A DNA stretch of 64,000 nucleotides from Pegea sp. RAD2-039 (taxonomy: Eukaryota; Chordata; Thaliacea; Salpida; Salpidae): contig JAQGEQ010000020.1 of the NCBI GenBank assembly GCA_034620365.1, positions 310,001 through 374,000 on the forward strand, read 5' to 3'. The notes below the pieces were generated by a model. It was not told where the DNA came from. It worked only from the letters and a program-made list of their open reading frames with translations, and did no database searches. Made by a program: the position numbers and the translations under genes. Positions 61,059-64,000 of this stretch are shown here, in pieces (within the stretch, counting starts at the first letter, position 1; each line of letters begins with the position of its first letter).

Positions 61059-61072
61059 GCGCCCTCTACTGG
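61059..61072 (-). promoter_or_regulatory. CTCF-like motif 3
   Basis: On the - strand, CCAGTAGAGGGCGC fits the CTCF core consensus fully. It stands out as a GC-rich island in otherwise AT-rich intergenic DNA. Confidence 0.5.
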
Positions 61073-61921
61073 CCATTATCAGATTCAAATTTGATAAAGT
61101 TTTTGATAAAGTCTAAAATATGAACGAAAGATAATTTAAGAAACTAAAGATAAGCAGGCATCAAGTTATATTCAGTTTTATCTCGGAGAGGAAACCTATT
61201 ACAAACTTTACAAGAAAAAAAAAGGACAATTTCGACTTTCAATTGTTTGTTTTATTCAAAAAACTACTTTTTTTATCATTTGTTGTTTAATCAGTAACAA
61301 ATAAAAATGATTTTTTTTATCTAAAGTAAAGTTAAAAAATTATCAGAGATTTAAAAGTATTAAAGTGTTATTTGTAAACAACAAGAAGTTTAAGTCTTGT
61401 CTGTCTTAGACTACAATGAATGATTGTAAAAAAACTTTGAGGCGATTTTATCTCATATCTGCGGAAGCTGAGAGTTTATTAAATTTTCGAATGTTTCGCG
61501 CTGTGACTTCAAATTGATAAAATCAGTTTTACAAGCTTCAAGTAATTTCATATTCAAAAATTTGTAATAACTTACAAAAAAAGCTTATTTGTTAATTTCC
61601 ATATATTTAAACTGAAATCCTTTAAAAAATAGATTATAATTTTTAAAGTTAATTTACTTTCTTTAATTTTCTAAGCTAAACCCTAATCTACTTAGAAAAT
61701 TGTCAAAATTAATAATTATTTCAAGATTGATTTCTCAAATTTACGATTAAAAAGCTTGTTCTTAATAATAAGCAGAATTTGTTTCAAAAGATTGGAAATT
61801 ATCGAAGATGAAACGAATTAAAAGTAAATAAAAGTAATCTCATAATCAACATCTCAAATCTATTATAAGAAATTGTTGTTTCGAAATATTTCAATAAACT
61901 TTAAACTAATTGTAATTTTAT

Positions 61922-61935
61922 CCGCTATTTGGCGC
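61922..61935 (+). promoter_or_regulatory. CTCF-like motif 4 (weak)
   Basis: CCGCTATTTGGCGC agrees with both ends of the CTCF core but not with its central AGRK step. It is listed because it lies in the same spacer as three better matches. Confidence 0.2.
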
Positions 61936-63006
61936 TAAAGAGCTTTTAATTTTTAACATTTTTTAATTAGTTTTTGTCACACAAAATAAATGAAAAATGA
62001 AGAGACTGTAAACAGTATCAATATTTTAATAGTGTCTGGAACTATTATTAGTCTTGTTAATTATGAAAACATCACTTCAAGTCAATCAAATCTTTTAATA
62101 TATTTTGTTAACTTGTTTCAACAAACCTTTAAAGTCTGTGAAAATCATTTGAAAAATGTTCCTGCTATAAAATATATCAGTAATCTTGTTATTTAATCAA
62201 TGGTCAAGATGGTTTTTGTGGTGAAGTTAAAGAAAACAACAGTTTTCTATTAAATGTATTTATTGTTTGGTTATTTCGGTAGTGTAAAAAGCTTTTTAAA
62301 CACTTTATCTTATGGTTTAATTTGCTTTTTAACAATCAATACACTTTCCAATAAACTGCTGCAATAATCTAAGATTCCTAACAAATTCTTTTATTAATAT
62401 GAAGCCTAACTATTATTTTTACAAGCATAGTACATTGACATATGAAAAATAGTGATAAGAAAGTAGTATTTTATGAGTTCTATTTTGTAGTATATTTGGA
62501 TTCATGTAAAAATTGAAACACTTAAAATTAAAAAACAAGACTTTGGACTGGATTTATGCACAGCAAAACTGTTCTTTCAATATTGCAAAACTCAAATATA
62601 TGTTGATAGATATTTACAAAAGATGTCAAGGGTAGGTTTTAAGTAAACAACAGATTAAAAAAAAAAAGTCAAGGTTTAAATAGCTTGTATTTGAGCACAT
62701 GTTATTTAGAATACTTAAGTTTTTGAAAAAAAATTTTTTGATTAAAATGTTGTGAAATATTTAATAAAGAAACTTCAAAAGTTTTAAGAAGAGTTTTGAT
62801 ATTTGTTTTTATTCTTTATGAGTCTAAAAAACTTTCATTTTGCAAGAATATATTTTATAAAATATTAACCTTATCATTAGCTTGAAATTGACTAATCAAT
62901 AAAAATTAATAAAGGAATAAAAGGAATTACCTATAATTAAAAACAATTTCATAATTTAAAATGTTAAATATTTATAGGAGTTTTAGGAAAATCTTTTCAT
63001 AAAAAA

Positions 63007-63625
63007 ATGTTGCCAAGTTTAATTCGTTTGGTATCTAGCATACTTGTATCTACCTTGACACTAACTTATGTCTTGACCAATCAGAATATCGATAATTCAT
63101 CAAATATTCGATTTACAAAAGGACATCAACAACTTATCAACCATTCTAAAATATTTGATCAACCGGAAATTTTGAATGTAACCGAAGGTGTTTACGTTGC
63201 TGTTGGATACGCGTTGTCAAATATGATTCTGATTAATGGTATGTTTGATTCACTTCAGTAAACTTGAAATCTGTAATGTTTAAGGTCAGATTTTCTTTAA
63301 ATCGATCTCAGCTTTTTTTTTTCAATTTTTTTAAGGAACCGATGGATTGATTATAATTGATACAACTGAGAATTCGAAAATAGCTTTAAATATTTTGCGA
63401 GATTATAGGCAAGCTTATGGAGATATACCTTTAAGGGGGATTATACTGACTCATTTTCACAACGGTTCGCAACAACTATTTATTTTCTATCAAATTTTTT
63501 CTAATAATTTTGTTTAGATCACATTGCCGGGGCTTATAAACTTGTTGAAGATGAGAAGCAAAATAAAGGAATTCAAGTTAAAGTTTTTGCTCATTCGTCT
63601 ATGAAAACAGAAATTCAAAATTTTC
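63007..63625 (+). CDS. Alkylsulfatase-like metallo-beta-lactamase-fold hydrolase, 5' part only
   Basis: Three exons are visible: 63007-63238, 63336-63464 and 63518-63625. They give 156 residues, and the last ends at a GT donor, so the gene continues past the window edge. A hydrophobic N-terminus (residues 4-23) suggests secretion or a membrane anchor. NVTEGVYVAVGYALSNMILI, GTDGLIIIDTTEN and the metal-binding THFHNDHIAGA motif are the start of the SdsA1/BDS1-type alkyl (SDS-like) sulfatase family, Zn hydrolases that release sulfate from alkyl sulfate esters. The H-x-H-x-D-H motif is split by the second intron, between Asn and Asp. Family members in bacteria and yeast are about 650 residues, so most of the protein lies outside. 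The upstream acceptor-like ATTTATAG at about 62972-62979 may start the mRNA body. Confidence 0.78.
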
Positions 63626-63754
63626 GTAAGTTAAAAACCGTCTAATAAACATTTCGAATCATTTGTAATTTAAGTTTTTATAATTCTATAATTAAAATTT
63701 TAATTAAAATTACTCAGTTTATATATTCTATTTGTTATTTTATATTTTATATTT

Positions 63755-63960
63755 CATTTATTCAACGCGTGGCTGCGAGTTACAAACTCAAGTGCTCTTA
63801 TAGCAAACATGGTTAACTAAATAGAATTATAAGGAACTAATCAGATTTTTACACGAACACTTCAACCACAATACAGTGCACAGAACTTCCAACTTCATAT
63901 CATCCACTATCTCAAGCATCTTAGCAGCTAGATTACAACGCCCGACCTAATTTTGTAGTT
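63755..63960 (-). repeat. Possible inverted retroelement tail in an intron
   Basis: On the - strand the sequence loses its AT bias and ends with AACTCGCAGCCACGCGTTGA followed by an AATAAA/AAATAT-rich tail, the look of a non-LTR or SINE 3' end. A weakly similar string (AACTAGCAGCCATGAATCGA followed by (AAAT)n) occurs at about 9046-9076 on the - strand. Family unknown, and the match is short. Confidence 0.35.
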
Positions 63961-64000
63961 AGTAAATTATCCTCGATATTCGACATTCATAAAAAAAAAT

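Larger units (their letters stand above)
59758..63006. other. Spacer between VANGL and the alkylsulfatase-like gene
   Basis: Contains the VANGL 3' UTR (AATAAA near 60392) and the CTCF-like motifs listed above. A long TTTT-rich stretch runs from 60160 to 60310. A 68-codon frame at 61990-62196 starts with ATG but shows no domain or splice partner. No further gene is supported. Confidence 0.5.

Noticed and set aside
61990-62196. 68-codon ATG-initiated frame in the VANGL-alkylsulfatase spacer
   Set aside because: No domain, no signal for splicing into either neighbour, and base use is no different from the surrounding spacer.
63007-63625. Bacterial contamination as the source of the alkylsulfatase-like gene
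   Set aside because: It is divided by AT-rich spliceosomal introns with good GT-AG borders and has the same base composition as its neighbours.
1-64000. CRISPR arrays, bacterial operons or prophage as the special content
   Set aside because: The window has spliced animal genes throughout, no regularly spaced short repeats and no bacterial gene organisation.

Overview
The window reads as an AT-rich (roughly 70% A+T by eye) animal nuclear contig with short, GT-AG spliced genes. The best clue to the organism is a complete connexin gene at 41.6-44.6 kb. Connexins are known from chordates (vertebrates and tunicates), and the small introns (down to about 50 nt), compact genes and AT-rich spacers point to a tunicate rather than a vertebrate. 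This is an inference from gene content; nothing was searched.

Layout. A CHPF-like chondroitin synthase subunit (+, 1.4-2.8 kb) and the exocyst subunit Sec8/EXOC4 (-, 4.8-7.6 kb) are convergent and both look intronless. GTP cyclohydrolase I (-, 11.4-13.4 kb, six coding exons) follows. A 9.4 kb gene-poor stretch holds a tRNA-Val-like SINE relic and pieces of a non-LTR retrotransposon. A FAM122/PABIR-type PP2A-B55 regulator (-, 22.8-26.6 kb) is next, then two more copies of the same retrotransposon at 27.7 and 31.3 kb. A 21-exon secreted protein (+, 33.8-40.6 kb) combines ShKT, EGF, trypsin, eleven TSP1 and two ShKT modules. Then come the connexin (-), a decayed second type of non-LTR element (45.3-46.6 kb), a SINE whose tail matches the retrotransposon 3' end (48.0-48.2 kb), the mRNA export adaptor ALYREF (+, 49.3-50.7 kb), a 4.3 kb desert, the planar-polarity protein Vang/VANGL (+, 55.0-59.8 kb, 14 exons), and the 5' part of a metallo-beta-lactamase-fold alkylsulfatase that runs off the right edge.

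The genes do not form one pathway; they are mostly single-copy housekeeping or developmental genes. I followed exon by exon the complete genes GCH1, connexin, ALYREF, VANGL and the ShKT-trypsin-TSP1 gene, and in each the reading frame closes exactly (238, 347, 243, 520 and 1052 aa). The least familiar items are the multi-domain protease with recently duplicated TSP1 exons and GC-AG introns, the connexin with an unusual second extracellular loop, the SINE/LINE tail sharing, a cluster of CTCF-like motifs after VANGL, and a cluster of CRE palindromes inside VANGL introns.
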